The notes beneath the pieces are model-generated. The model was not told the origin of the DNA, did no database searches, and was given only the letters and a program-made list of their open reading frames with translations. This document shows, one piece after another, positions 24,603 to 33,608 of a stretch of 64,000 nucleotides of DNA. How positions within the stretch are numbered: position 1 is the first letter of the stretch; every line of letters starts with the position of its first letter. Position numbers and translations under genes: made by a program. The DNA comes from Ramlibacter cellulosilyticus (GTDB taxonomy: Bacteria; Pseudomonadota; Gammaproteobacteria; Burkholderiales; Burkholderiaceae_C): positions 217,102-281,101 of the forward strand of contig NZ_JACORT010000005.1 in NCBI RefSeq assembly GCF_014297465.1. The letters are read 5' to 3'.

Positions 24603-25034
24603 ATGCCTGCCTCGAAACACCTCTTCCTGTCCGTGCTGCTGGCCGCAAGCGCCGCCGTGCACGCCGCCGGCGCCGGCCGCGCCGATCCCGTCCCGAAGTC
24701 GCCCGTGCTCGGGCCACCCTCGCCCAACGGCGTCATGGGCGGCACCTTCCCCAGCGCGATTCCGCCCGGGCGTCAAGGCGAAGGGTTCGTGCCCCAGGAC
24801 CTGCCCGTGATCGAGCACGCCGGCAGGATCGGCGACTCGCCCGTGCTCGGCCCGAAGGGCGACGACGGCGTGATGGGCGGCACCTTCCCGAGCGTGCTCG
24901 CCGCACGCGGCATCCCGCTGGGTTCGAAGCGGCCGATCGAGGAGGAAACGGGCAAGCTGCACGAGTCGCCCGTGATCGGGCCGCCCGGTCCCACCGGCGG
25001 CACGTTCCCGAGCGCGCTGCCCGGCTGGCGCTGA
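24603..25034 (+). CDS. secreted protein with three SPVLGP...GGTFPSA repeats
   Basis: 143 aa with a signal peptide of about 22 residues. The mature part consists of three imperfect repeats, at residues about 33-52, 79-98 and 122-138. Each starts SPVLGP or SPVIGP, then GVMGGTFPS or TGGTFPS. Between repeats are variable Gly/Arg/Glu linkers. Gly/Pro-rich and without Cys, it resembles a short structural or surface-binding repeat protein. A MarR-type operator candidate lies 86 bases upstream. It is followed 4 bases later by the DUF1622 gene in the same direction. No known family recognised. Confidence 0.6.
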   Translation: MPASKHLFLSVLLAASAAVHAAGAGRADPVPKSPVLGPPSPNGVMGGTFPSAIPPGRQGEGFVPQDLPVIEHAGRIGDSPVLGPKGDDGVMGGTFPSVLAARGIPLGSKRPIEEETGKLHESPVIGPPGPTGGTFPSALPGWR

Positions 25035-25037
25035 ACG

Positions 25038-25412
25038 ATGTTCGCCAGCTTCGAAGAGGGCGTGCGCGCCGGCGTCGAATGGTTGCGCCTGGGGGTGGAG
25101 ACCCTGGGCGCGCTGGTCATCGCCGTGGGCGTGCTGCTCGCCATCGCAGGCCTCGCGCGCCATGCCTTGCACGAGCGTGGCCGCAGCTTCACGCCGATCC
25201 GGCTCGCGTTCGCGCGCTACCTCACGCTCGCGCTCGAACTGCAGCTCGCCGCGGACATCCTCTCCACCTCGGTCGCACCCACCTGGGAGCGCATCGGCAA
25301 GCTCGCGGCCATCGCGGTGATCCGGACTGCGCTGAACTACTTCCTCAGCAAGGAGATCGAGCAGGAGCGGCGCCAGGAAGGCGTGGTGCCGTCGAGTCCG
25401 GAAAAGGGCTGA
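25038..25412 (+). CDS. DUF1622 membrane protein
   Basis: 124 aa with two or three membrane helices (about 20-42, 55-75, 88-105). DUF1622 marks are the GVETLGALVIAVGVLLA start and the block ALELQLAADILSTSVAPTW. The family is widespread in Proteobacteria and of unknown function. The start ATG is 4 bases after the repeat-protein stop, so the two share an operon under the MarR-type site at 24505. A spacer of 108 bases follows before the GH15 gene, containing another such site. Confidence 0.75.
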   Translation: MFASFEEGVRAGVEWLRLGVETLGALVIAVGVLLAIAGLARHALHERGRSFTPIRLAFARYLTLALELQLAADILSTSVAPTWERIGKLAAIAVIRTALNYFLSKEIEQERRQEGVVPSSPEKG

Positions 25413-25447
25413 AGACTCCGTCACACAACAAACCGCGTCGGTGATAC

Positions 25448-25460
25448 ATTCGCGACAAAT
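25448..25460. promoter_or_regulatory. MarR-type operator candidate 2 (one mismatch)
   Basis: ATTCGCGACAAAT, one base from ATTTG-N3-CAAAT. It lies 61 bases before the GH15 start at 25521, which leads the 15 kb respiratory operon. Flanks ATAC and ACAT extend the symmetry. This is the weakest of the six sites, but its position ahead of the largest operon makes it important. Confidence 0.4.
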
Positions 25461-25520
25461 ACATCCAACAGGAATCCGCGGCGGGCATCTTCCGCCGGTC
25501 GCGGGCGCCGGGGAGATCGC

Positions 25521-27356
25521 GTGTCCTTGGGACCACCGAGCATCGGAGACCATGCCGCCATCGGGGACTGCCGGTCCCTTGCGCTCGTCTCGCGGCACGG
25601 CAGCATCGACTGGTTCTGCACTCCCGTCTTCTCCGCGCCTTCGGTGTTCGGCGCGCTGCTCGACGCGGAGCGTGGCGGCCACTACCTGCTCGCGCCACCC
25701 GCCCACACTCTGCTGTCCGTCCCGCAGCAGCAGTACGAACCCGGCAGCAACGTTCTGCGCACGACCTACACGTGTGCAGGTGGAACCGTCGAGGCGCTCG
25801 ACTTCATGCCGGTCGCCGAGGCAGGCGCATCCTCGGACGAGCGCGTCCCGCAACAACTGATCCGGTCCCTGCGCTGCACGGGCGGCGAAGTCGAGCTCGC
25901 CGGCCGGTTGCAGCCCCGTCCTGCCTATGCGGCGCGGCAGGTCGCGTGGCGGGCGCTGCACCCGCAGGCATGGCGCTGCGACGCGGACGGCTTCAGCCTC
26001 TCCTTCTGTTCCACGCTGCCGTTCCGTGCCGAAGGGCAGGACCTCGTCGCTTCCTCGCGCATGCGCGAGGGCGAGCGGCACGTGAGCCTCATCCAGGCCC
26101 CGGCGGCAACGCGCATCAACGTCGCCGCCCTGGCCACCGATGTGGAGGAGCGCCTGGCAAGCACCCTCGCCTGGTGGCGCGCCTGGTGCGGCCGGTGCAC
26201 CTACCGCGGTCCGCATGCAGGGGACGTGGTGCGCAGCGCGCTCACCCTGAAGCTGCTCACCTATCGTCCGAGCGGCGCAGTCGTCGCCGCCGCCACCACG
26301 TCCATCCCGGAAGGCCCCGACGGCCGCCGCAACTGGGACTACCGCTACTGCTGGCTGCGCGACACCTCGCTGGTGCTGCACGCCTTCGTCGATCTCGGCT
26401 ACGTGGGCGAGAGCGACGCGTTCCTGCGCTGGCTGCTGCACGCGACCCGCAGCACGGGCGACCGCCTGCAGGTCGTCTACGACGTGCACGGCGAACCCCT
26501 GCTGGCGGAGCACGTCGTGGGAAGCCTCGCGGGGTACCACGGCATCGGGCCGGTGCGCATCGGCAATGCGGCGTCGGGCCAGGTGCAGCACGACGTGTAC
26601 GGCGAGGTGCTGCTGACCGCCTGCGAGCACGCACGCGCCGGCGGCATGCTCGATCCGGGCGAGAAGCAGCTGCTCGCGCGCCTCGCGCACCGGATCTGCG
26701 CAATCTGGCGCCAGCCGGACCAGGGCATCTGGGAAGTCCGCCTGCCTCCGCGGCACAACACGCATTCCAAGCTGATGTGCTGGGCGGGGCTGGACCGCGC
26801 GCTCTGGCTGCACGACCGGCACGGCGTGCCCCTCGACCGCGCGCATGTCGCGCGCGAACGCGAGCTGCTGCGCGCCGACATCGACGCGAGCGGCTTCGAC
26901 GCCTCGCTGGACAGCTACGTCGGCGTGTACGGCACCCAGTGGGCGGATGCGAGCCTGCTGCTCATTCCGCGCCTGGGCTACCTGCCGGCGCGCGACCCGC
27001 GCGTGCTCGGCACGGTGCAGCGCATCTTCCGCGAGCTGTCGGTCAAGGGCCTGCTGTACCGCTATCCGCCCGACCAGGGCTACGACGGCGTTTCGGGCGA
27101 AGAGCACCTGTTCGCCATCTGCAACTTCTGGGCGGTGGACTGTTTGGTGCGGCAGGGTCGCGTCGACGAGGCGCTGCGCATGTACGAGCGGCTGCTCTCG
27201 CTGCGCAACCACGTGGGGCTCTACGCGGAGGAATTCCGCGTGGAAAACGGCACGCCCATGGGCAACTTCCCGCAGGCGTTCAGCCACGTCGGCCTGATCA
27301 CCGCCGCCCTGGCGCTGGGCCAGGCCATGGGCGTCGCACGCGCGGGAGCAGCGTGA
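25521..27356 (+). CDS. glycoside hydrolase family 15 protein (glucoamylase/trehalase-like)
   Basis: 611 aa from a GTG at 25521 with GGGGAGATC upstream. GH15 marks are RNWDYRYCWLRDTSLV near residue 269, the catalytic-region Glu in IWEVRLPPRHNTHSK near 403, and the second catalytic Glu in SGEEHLFAICNFW near 526. No signal peptide, so cytoplasmic. In bacteria such proteins hydrolyse trehalose or short alpha-glucans; the exact substrate is unclear. It is the first gene of a long rightward string, and its TGA overlaps the ATG of the cation efflux gene. Its link with respiratory genes is unusual. Confidence 0.85.
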   Translation: MSLGPPSIGDHAAIGDCRSLALVSRHGSIDWFCTPVFSAPSVFGALLDAERGGHYLLAPPAHTLLSVPQQQYEPGSNVLRTTYTCAGGTVEALDFMPVAEAGASSDERVPQQLIRSLRCTGGEVELAGRLQPRPAYAARQVAWRALHPQAWRCDADGFSLSFCSTLPFRAEGQDLVASSRMREGERHVSLIQAPAATRINVAALATDVEERLASTLAWWRAWCGRCTYRGPHAGDVVRSALTLKLLTYRPSGAVVAAATTSIPEGPDGRRNWDYRYCWLRDTSLVLHAFVDLGYVGESDAFLRWLLHATRSTGDRLQVVYDVHGEPLLAEHVVGSLAGYHGIGPVRIGNAASGQVQHDVYGEVLLTACEHARAGGMLDPGEKQLLARLAHRICAIWRQPDQGIWEVRLPPRHNTHSKLMCWAGLDRALWLHDRHGVPLDRAHVARERELLRADIDASGFDASLDSYVGVYGTQWADASLLLIPRLGYLPARDPRVLGTVQRIFRELSVKGLLYRYPPDQGYDGVSGEEHLFAICNFWAVDCLVRQGRVDEALRMYERLLSLRNHVGLYAEEFRVENGTPMGNFPQAFSHVGLITAALALGQAMGVARAGAA

Positions 27357-28282
27357 TGGCGGAGTCCCGCACCGCCTTGTACGGCGCCATGGCCGCCAAC
27401 GTCGCGATCGCCACGACGAAGTTCGTCGTCGCGGCCGTGACCGGCAGCTCGGCGATGCTCTCCGAAGGCGTCCACTCGCTGGTCGACACGGGCAACAGCG
27501 TGCTGCTGCTCGTGGGCGAGCACCGCAGCCGGCAGGCGCCTTCGGCCCAGCACCCGTTCGGCTACGGCAAGGAGCTGTACTTCTGGAGCCTGATCGTCGC
27601 GGTCCTGATCTTCGGGGTGGGCGGCGGCGTTTCGTTCTACGAAGGCGTGCTGCACGTGCGCGACCCGCATCCGCTGGAGGGCGCGCACTGGAGCTACGTC
27701 GTGCTCGGCGCCGCCGCCGTGTTCGAAGGCATCAGCTTCGGCATCGCCTGGCACGCATTCGCGCGCGAACGCGGCAGCCGGCCGTTCTGGCAGGCACTGC
27801 GCGGCAGCAAGAACCCCGCGGTGTACACGGTGCTCGCGGAAGACGGCGCCGCCCTGCTGGGGCTCGCGGTCGCGGCGATCGGCGTGTTCTGCAGCCATGC
27901 GCTGGACATGCCGCGCCTCGACGGCGCCGCGTCGATCGTGATCGGGCTGCTGCTCGCGGGGGTGGCCGTGCTGCTGATCCGCGAGTCGCGCGGCCTGCTG
28001 GTGGGCGAAGGCATCCGGCCGGAGACGGTGCAGGCCATCGTCCAGATCGCGCGTGGGGAACGCGGCGTCGAACAGGTGGGGCGCGTGCTCTCCATGTACA
28101 TCGGTCCCGAGGAGGCGCTGGTGACCTTCGACGTGGCCTTCGCGGCCGACCAGCCCGTGGAGGACGTGGGGGCCGCGATCAAGCGCATCGAAGCCGCGAT
28201 CCGCGCGCGCTTCCCCACGCTGCGCCGCATCTTCATCGAGCCGGTGTCCGCCGTGCCTGGAGCGGAGCATGGCCAGCAGTGA
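27356..28282 (+). CDS. cation diffusion facilitator (CDF/FieF-like) transporter
   Basis: 308 aa with six membrane helices and a C-terminal cytoplasmic dimer domain (about 210-300). Metal-site motifs are SEGVHSLVDTGN in helix II and AEDGAALLG in helix V. The family exports Zn, Fe, Mn or Cd with proton exchange. Its ATG overlaps the GH15 stop by one base and its end overlaps the ActA start by 14 bases, so it is inside the operon. It could supply or protect metals (Cu, Fe) for the oxidases, but that is speculative. Confidence 0.85.
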   Translation: MAESRTALYGAMAANVAIATTKFVVAAVTGSSAMLSEGVHSLVDTGNSVLLLVGEHRSRQAPSAQHPFGYGKELYFWSLIVAVLIFGVGGGVSFYEGVLHVRDPHPLEGAHWSYVVLGAAAVFEGISFGIAWHAFARERGSRPFWQALRGSKNPAVYTVLAEDGAALLGLAVAAIGVFCSHALDMPRLDGAASIVIGLLLAGVAVLLIRESRGLLVGEGIRPETVQAIVQIARGERGVEQVGRVLSMYIGPEEALVTFDVAFAADQPVEDVGAAIKRIEAAIRARFPTLRRIFIEPVSAVPGAEHGQQ

Positions 28283-28931
28283 GCGCGACCAGGTGTTCAG
28301 CCGCCGCGTCGAGCTGGGGATCAAGCTCGGCGTGCTCGCGCTCTTCCTCTCCTTCCCCGCGCTGGTGGCCTACGGCGTCTGGCGGGAGAGCAGCTACCAG
28401 GCGATCGGCGAACCGGTCGCGCAGCCCATCCCCTTCAGCCACAAGCACCACGTGGGCGACGACGGCATCGACTGCCGCTACTGCCACACGCAGGTGGAAA
28501 CGAGCCGCCACGCCGGCCTGCCCGGTTCCAGCATCTGCCTCACCTGCCATTCGCAGCTGTACACGCAGGCCGCCGTACTGGAGCCCCTGCGCGAAAGCGC
28601 GCGGACGGGCCAGCCCATCCCCTGGCGGCGGGTGCACACGCTGCCGGACTTCGTCTTCTTCGACCACGGCGTGCACGTCGCCAAGGGTGTCGCCTGCCAC
28701 GAGTGCCACGGCCGCATCGACCAAATGCCGCTCACGTGGCGCGCCCAGCCGCTGCAGATGCAGTGGTGCATCGCCTGCCATCGCGATCCGGCACCGCACC
28801 TCCACCCGCGCGACCAGGTCTTCGCCATGCCGCCGCCGCGGGTGTCCGAACGGCAGGCACAGGACCTCGCCCGCCTGATGCAACTGGAGAGCACGCGGCG
28901 GCTGACCGACTGCTCCACCTGCCACCGCTGA
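28269..28931 (+). CDS. actA: alternative complex III subunit A, pentaheme cytochrome c
   Basis: 220 aa. A single N-terminal membrane helix (about 18-40) anchors a periplasmic part with five heme motifs: CRYCH, CLTCH, CHECH, CIACH and CSTCH. This number and the small size match ActA of alternative complex III, which replaces bc1 as quinol oxidase in many bacteria. It starts at 28269 inside the CDF gene end and is followed after 4 bases by ActB. Electrons pass from the ActB iron-sulfur clusters through these hemes to ActE and the caa3 oxidase encoded downstream. Confidence 0.9.
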   Translation: MASSERDQVFSRRVELGIKLGVLALFLSFPALVAYGVWRESSYQAIGEPVAQPIPFSHKHHVGDDGIDCRYCHTQVETSRHAGLPGSSICLTCHSQLYTQAAVLEPLRESARTGQPIPWRRVHTLPDFVFFDHGVHVAKGVACHECHGRIDQMPLTWRAQPLQMQWCIACHRDPAPHLHPRDQVFAMPPPRVSERQAQDLARLMQLESTRRLTDCSTCHR

Positions 28932-28935
28932 CGCC

Positions 28936-31710
28936 ATGGACACCACGCCGCAATCCCTCGTGTTCCACCGCGCGGTACCGGGCGCGATCACGCGCCGCCG
29001 CGCCATGGCGTGGATGGCCGCTTCGGCCGCCCTCGCGAGCGCCGGCTGCAGCCCGCCGGAACGCGGACGGATCCTGCCGTGGGTCGACATGCCCGAGGCG
29101 CGCGGGGCGAGCGACCCCGTGTACTACGCCAGCGCCGTGCTGCGCGACGGCTTCGCGCAAGGCGTGCTGGTGGGCACGCAACTCGGGAGGCCCATCAAGG
29201 TGGAAGGCAATCCGGCGCATCCTTCGTCCCTGGGCGCGACGGACCCCTTCGGGCAGGCGGCGGTGTTGCAGCTGTGGGACCCGGACCGCTCGCAGGCGGT
29301 GGTGCAGCGTCTCGCGCCGGTCGGCACGCCGAATGCGACGCAGGCCGCAGGCCTCTCGAGCTGGCCGGCGTTCGAATCTGCATGGCGTCCGCTCGCAGGG
29401 CGGCTGCAGGCGCAGCGCGGCGCCGGCCTGCGCATCCTGAGCGGGCCGCTCACCTCGCCGACGCTGCGCGCGCAGCTCGCGCGATGGCTGCACGCCCTGC
29501 CGCAGGCGCGCTGGCACCAGCACGCGGCCCTGGCGGACGCGACTGCGACCGAGTGGACCCTGTCCGCGTTCGGCACGCCCGCGCACCCGGTGGCGCGGTT
29601 CGACCGGGCGCGCTGCGTGGTCGCGCTCGGCGGCGATCCGTTCTCGGAAGGCGCGGCCTGCGTGCGGCACGCCGCCGACTGGGCACGCCTGCGTCGCGAA
29701 GGGCGCACGCCCGTGCTGTTCGCCGTGGAAGTCGCACCGGGCCTGTTCGGCGGGCGGGCCGACCGGCGCATCGCGCTGGCGCCGCGCGAGATCGATGCGC
29801 TGGTACAGCGCCTGGCCGCGGACGCGCCGGACTCCGCGTTCGAGGGCGAGCTGCTGCAGGCGATGCGCGCAGCGGGCCCGGACCTGCTCCTGCTGCCCGG
29901 CCCCGGACTGGATGCTGCCAGCCATGCCGCGGTGCACGCGATGCACGACCGCGCGGGCGCGACCAGCCGCACCTTGTCGTGGCTGCCCCCCCTCGCCTGG
30001 GCGCCGGAGGCGGGCACCTTGCGCGAGCTGGTGGACGCCATGCTGGCGGGTGCCGTCGACACGCTCGTGATGCTCGACGCCAATCCCGTCTACGACGCGC
30101 CCGGCGCGCTTGCCTTCACGCAGGCCCTGGAGCAGGTGCGGTTCACTGTGCACGCCGCGACGTATCGCGACGAGACGGCGCGCGCGAGCGCCTGGCACCT
30201 GCCCGTGTCGCATGCCTTCGAGCAATGGAGCGACGCCCTCGCGCACGACGGCACCGCCACGCTGCTGCAGCCAGCCATCGCGCCGCTGTACGACACGCGC
30301 GCACTGCACGAGATCGTGGCGCTGCTCGCCGGCGAAGACGCGCGCGAGGGCCACGCGCTCGTGCAGGCGACCTGGCGCGCGGCGTGGGGCGATGCGTTCG
30401 ACGAACGCTGGCGCGAGAGCTTGGGGGCGGGGGTCGTGCGGGACAGCGCGCCTGCGCCGATCGCAACCCCCGCCGCCCCGGCGCCCCGGCAGCGGGAACG
30501 CGCGCGCGTGCCCGACGGCGAGCTCGCCGCGGTGTTCCGCCCCGACCCTTCCGTCCTCGACGGTCGCCACGCGAACAACGCCTGGCTGCAGGAACTGCCG
30601 CGCCCCTTCACGAAGCACACCTGGGACAACGCGGCCTTCCTCGGCCCGCGCACGGCCGACGCCGCGGGCCTCGCCACCGGCGACCGCGTGCGCGTGTCGG
30701 CCTTCGGCGCGCACGTGGATGCGCCGGTGTGGGTCGGCGCCCTGCATGCCGAAGGCGTGGTCACGCTGCCCCTGGGCTACGGCCGGCGCGCGGCGGGACG
30801 CGTCGGCAACGGCGTCGGCTTCGATGCCTATCGCGTCCGCCCCTTGCGCGACGTGGATGCCGCCGTGCGCTTGCAGAAGCTGCCCGGCGGCGGCCACGCC
30901 TTCGCCCTCACGCAGAACACGCAGGACCCGTCGGGCCGCGAACCGGCGCGCAGCCAGTCCGCGAACGCGAGACGCCCCGGCCCGCCCCACCCGGTGCCGT
31001 CGCTCTATCCCGGCTACGCATCGCCCGACCATGCCTGGGCCATGGTGATCGACCTCGATGCCTGCATCGGCTGCAACGCCTGCACCATCGCCTGCCAGGC
31101 GGAGAACAACATCCCCGTGGTCGGCAAGGAGGAGGTCGCGCGCGGCCACGAGATGCACTGGATCCGGGTGGACCGCTACGACAGTGCGCTGCCCGGCGGC
31201 AGCATCTTCCAGCCCGTGCCCTGCATGCACTGCGAGAAGGCGCCGTGCGAACTCGTGTGCCCCGTGGGCGCCACGATGCACGACGACGAGGGCCTCAACG
31301 TGCAGGTCTACAACCGGTGCATCGGCACGCGCTTCTGCTCCAACAACTGCCCGTACAAGGTGCGGCGCTTCAACTTCCTGCAGTACACCGACGCGCAGAC
31401 CGAGTCCCTCAAGGGCCAGCGCAACCCCGAGGTCACCGTGCGCAACCGCGGCGTGATGGAGAAGTGCACCTACTGCCTGCACCGCATCGCCCGCGCGCGC
31501 CAGCACGCGCAGGCGCAAGGCGTGCCGCTGGCCGACGGCGACGTGGTCACCGCCTGCCAGGCCGTCTGCCCCACGCAGGCCATCCACTTCGGCGACCTGC
31601 GCGATCCCGCGAGCGAGGTGCTGCGGCTGCGCGCATCGCCACGCCATTACGTGCTGCTGGAGGAGCTCGACACCCGGCCGCGCACGACCTACCTGGCCCG
31701 CAGGACCTGA
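28936..31710 (+). CDS. actB: alternative complex III subunit B, iron-sulfur/molybdopterin-like protein
   Basis: 924 aa. The N-terminus has a twin-Arg-like TRRRAMAWM and a hydrophobic stretch. About 60-650 is a molybdopterin-oxidoreductase-like fold that is usually without cofactor in ActB. The C-terminal part carries iron-sulfur ligands: CIGCNACTIACQ near 702, PCMHCEKAPCELVCP, CIGTRFCSNNCPY, and CTYC...CQAVCP near 843 (four clusters). In known complexes ActB passes electrons from the quinol site to ActA. It is the largest subunit. It sits between ActA and ActC as in other ACIII operons. Confidence 0.9.
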   Translation: MDTTPQSLVFHRAVPGAITRRRAMAWMAASAALASAGCSPPERGRILPWVDMPEARGASDPVYYASAVLRDGFAQGVLVGTQLGRPIKVEGNPAHPSSLGATDPFGQAAVLQLWDPDRSQAVVQRLAPVGTPNATQAAGLSSWPAFESAWRPLAGRLQAQRGAGLRILSGPLTSPTLRAQLARWLHALPQARWHQHAALADATATEWTLSAFGTPAHPVARFDRARCVVALGGDPFSEGAACVRHAADWARLRREGRTPVLFAVEVAPGLFGGRADRRIALAPREIDALVQRLAADAPDSAFEGELLQAMRAAGPDLLLLPGPGLDAASHAAVHAMHDRAGATSRTLSWLPPLAWAPEAGTLRELVDAMLAGAVDTLVMLDANPVYDAPGALAFTQALEQVRFTVHAATYRDETARASAWHLPVSHAFEQWSDALAHDGTATLLQPAIAPLYDTRALHEIVALLAGEDAREGHALVQATWRAAWGDAFDERWRESLGAGVVRDSAPAPIATPAAPAPRQRERARVPDGELAAVFRPDPSVLDGRHANNAWLQELPRPFTKHTWDNAAFLGPRTADAAGLATGDRVRVSAFGAHVDAPVWVGALHAEGVVTLPLGYGRRAAGRVGNGVGFDAYRVRPLRDVDAAVRLQKLPGGGHAFALTQNTQDPSGREPARSQSANARRPGPPHPVPSLYPGYASPDHAWAMVIDLDACIGCNACTIACQAENNIPVVGKEEVARGHEMHWIRVDRYDSALPGGSIFQPVPCMHCEKAPCELVCPVGATMHDDEGLNVQVYNRCIGTRFCSNNCPYKVRRFNFLQYTDAQTESLKGQRNPEVTVRNRGVMEKCTYCLHRIARARQHAQAQGVPLADGDVVTACQAVCPTQAIHFGDLRDPASEVLRLRASPRHYVLLEELDTRPRTTYLARRT

Positions 31711-31713
31711 GCG

Positions 31714-33084
31714 ATGGCCGAGCCCCCCATCGTCTCCCGCGACATCGGCGTGCTGCGCGCGGGTTGGGGCTACGCGAGCATCGGCGACAAGATCAGCGAC
31801 GCCGTCCTGACCCGGCCGCTGCGCTGGCCCTGGCTCGCCGCTTTCCTCGGCACCTTCGTGGGCACGCTGGTGCTGCTCGGCGCGATGACCTACCTGTTCC
31901 TCACCGGCGTGGGCATCTGGGGCGTGAACATCCCGGTGGGCTGGGGCTTCGCGATCGCCAACTGCGTGTGGTGGATCGGCATCGGCCACGCCGGCACCTT
32001 CATCTCCGCGATCCTGCTGCTGCTGCGGCAGAAATGGCGCACCTCCATCAACCGCTTCGCCGAAGCGATGACGCTGTTCGCGGCCGCGATGGCGGGCCTC
32101 TTCCCCATCCTGCACCTGGGGCGGCCCTGGTTCTTCTACTGGCTCGCCCCTTATCCCGACCGCATGAACCTGTGGCCGCAGTGGCGCAGCCCGCTCGTGT
32201 GGGACTTCTTCGCCATCGCCACCTACATCACCGTTTCCTTCCTGTTCTGGTACATGGGGCTGATCCCGGACCTGGCGACCTTGCGCGACCGCGCGCACGC
32301 GCGCTGGAAGCAGGCCGCCTACGGCCTGTTCGCGCTCGGCTGGCGCGGCGAGGCGCGCGATTGGGCGCGGCACCAGTCCGCCTACCTGCTGCTGGCCGGC
32401 ATCGCGACGCCGCTGGTGGTGTCGGTGCACTCGGTCATCTCGCTGGACTTCGCCATCGGCAACACGCCCGGCTACCACTCCACCATCTTCCCGCCCTACT
32501 TCGTGGCGGGTGCGCTGTTCTCCGGCTTCGCGATGGTGCTCACGCTCGCGATCCCGCTGCGCCGCGCCTTCGGGCTGTACGACTTCATCACGGACGTGCA
32601 CCTGGACCACGCCGCCAAGGTGATGCTCGCCACCGGCGCGCTGGTGGCCTACGGCTACGCGAGCGAGACCTTCATGGCCTTCTACAGCGGCGACGCCTAC
32701 GAGATCGCAATGACGGTGGACCGCTGGACGGGGTTCTACGCGCCGGTGTACTGGACCATGCTCGCGATCAACGTGCTGCTGCCGCAGGTGCTGTGGTTCC
32801 GCCGCGTGCGGCGCAGCGCGGGCGCGCTGTTCGCGCTCAGCCTCGTGGTCAACCTCGGGATGTGGATGGAGCGCGTCGTGATCGTGGTGCAGAGCACCTC
32901 GCACGATTTCCTGCCTTCGGCCTGGGGCCGCTTCGTGCCCACGGTCTGGGACTGGATCATGCTGCTCGGCTCGATCAGCGCCTTCGCGTGGCTGTTCCTG
33001 GTGTTCATCCGCCTGCTGCCGGCGATCTCGATCTCCGAGATGCGCGAGCTCGCCCGCGAGAGCGTGCGGGAGGACGCGCGATGA
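31714..33084 (+). CDS. actC: alternative complex III subunit C, NrfD-like quinol-binding membrane protein
   Basis: 456 aa with about ten membrane helices and the NrfD/PsrC family signature (GIGHAGTFISAILLLLRQKW). ActC binds menaquinol or ubiquinol near the positive side of the membrane and passes electrons to ActB. It starts 4 bases after ActB and its stop overlaps ActD (ATGA). The conserved second half keeps WFRRVRRSAGALF and LGSISAFAWLFLVF. A start with a ribosome site is present. Confidence 0.9.
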   Translation: MAEPPIVSRDIGVLRAGWGYASIGDKISDAVLTRPLRWPWLAAFLGTFVGTLVLLGAMTYLFLTGVGIWGVNIPVGWGFAIANCVWWIGIGHAGTFISAILLLLRQKWRTSINRFAEAMTLFAAAMAGLFPILHLGRPWFFYWLAPYPDRMNLWPQWRSPLVWDFFAIATYITVSFLFWYMGLIPDLATLRDRAHARWKQAAYGLFALGWRGEARDWARHQSAYLLLAGIATPLVVSVHSVISLDFAIGNTPGYHSTIFPPYFVAGALFSGFAMVLTLAIPLRRAFGLYDFITDVHLDHAAKVMLATGALVAYGYASETFMAFYSGDAYEIAMTVDRWTGFYAPVYWTMLAINVLLPQVLWFRRVRRSAGALFALSLVVNLGMWMERVVIVVQSTSHDFLPSAWGRFVPTVWDWIMLLGSISAFAWLFLVFIRLLPAISISEMRELARESVREDAR

Positions 33085-33608
33085 AACCCTGGGCACTGAT
33101 GGCGGAGTTCGCGGGTGCCGACGCCTTGCTGGCCGCGGCACGGCGCGCGCGCGCCGCCGGCTACCGGCACGTCGAGGCCTATTCGCCCTTCCCGGTCGAA
33201 GGCCTGGCCGAGACGCTCGGCTACGCGCGCACGCCGGTACCCTTCTGGACCTTCCTCGGCGCCCTCGGGGGCGGCACCGGCGGCTACTTCATGCAGTGGT
33301 ATTCGGCCGTGGTCGACTACCCCGTGAACATCGCCGGGCGGCCCTTGCACAGCTGGCCCATGTTCATCCCGCTCACCTTCGAGCTGGCGGTGCTCGGGGG
33401 CGCGCTCGCGGCGGTCGTGGCCTTCCTCGCCGCCAGCGGCCTTCCGCGGCTGCGCCACCCGCTCTTCGCCTCGCGCGATTTCGACCTCGCCACGCGCAAC
33501 CGCTTCTTCCTGTGCCTGCGCGGCGACGACCCCGCCTTCGATGCGCAGCAGACGCGCGACTTCCTGCAGTCGCTGCAACCCCTGGCCTGCATCGAGGTGG
33601 CGCCATGA
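33081..33608 (+). CDS. actD: alternative complex III subunit D (DUF3341)
   Basis: 175 aa. Soluble N-terminus (about 1-55) with the DUF3341 pattern FAGADALLAAARRARAAGYRHVEAYSPFPVEGL, quoted by its key parts ADALLAAA and YSPFPVEGL, then two membrane helices (about 57-80 and 95-120). ActD holds the complex together at the cytoplasmic side of the membrane. The coding sequence overlaps ActC and ActE by four bases each. The length is normal for the family. Function is known from Rhodothermus and Flavobacterium homologues. Confidence 0.88.
   Translation: MKPWALMAEFAGADALLAAARRARAAGYRHVEAYSPFPVEGLAETLGYARTPVPFWTFLGALGGGTGGYFMQWYSAVVDYPVNIAGRPLHSWPMFIPLTFELAVLGGALAAVVAFLAASGLPRLRHPLFASRDFDLATRNRFFLCLRGDDPAFDAQQTRDFLQSLQPLACIEVAP

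Noticed and set aside
22983..25034. Long plus-strand frame across 22983-24600
   Set aside because: Only the last part (24603-25034) has a signal peptide, a plausible start and repeats. The rest is antisense to the 126-aa and permease genes.
28732..33141. A very long reading frame (over 1400 codons) on the strand opposite the actA-D genes
   Set aside because: It runs antisense to genes with clear heme, iron-sulfur and NrfD motifs. Its Arg/His/Ala-rich translation is what high-GC third positions give; no domain is visible.
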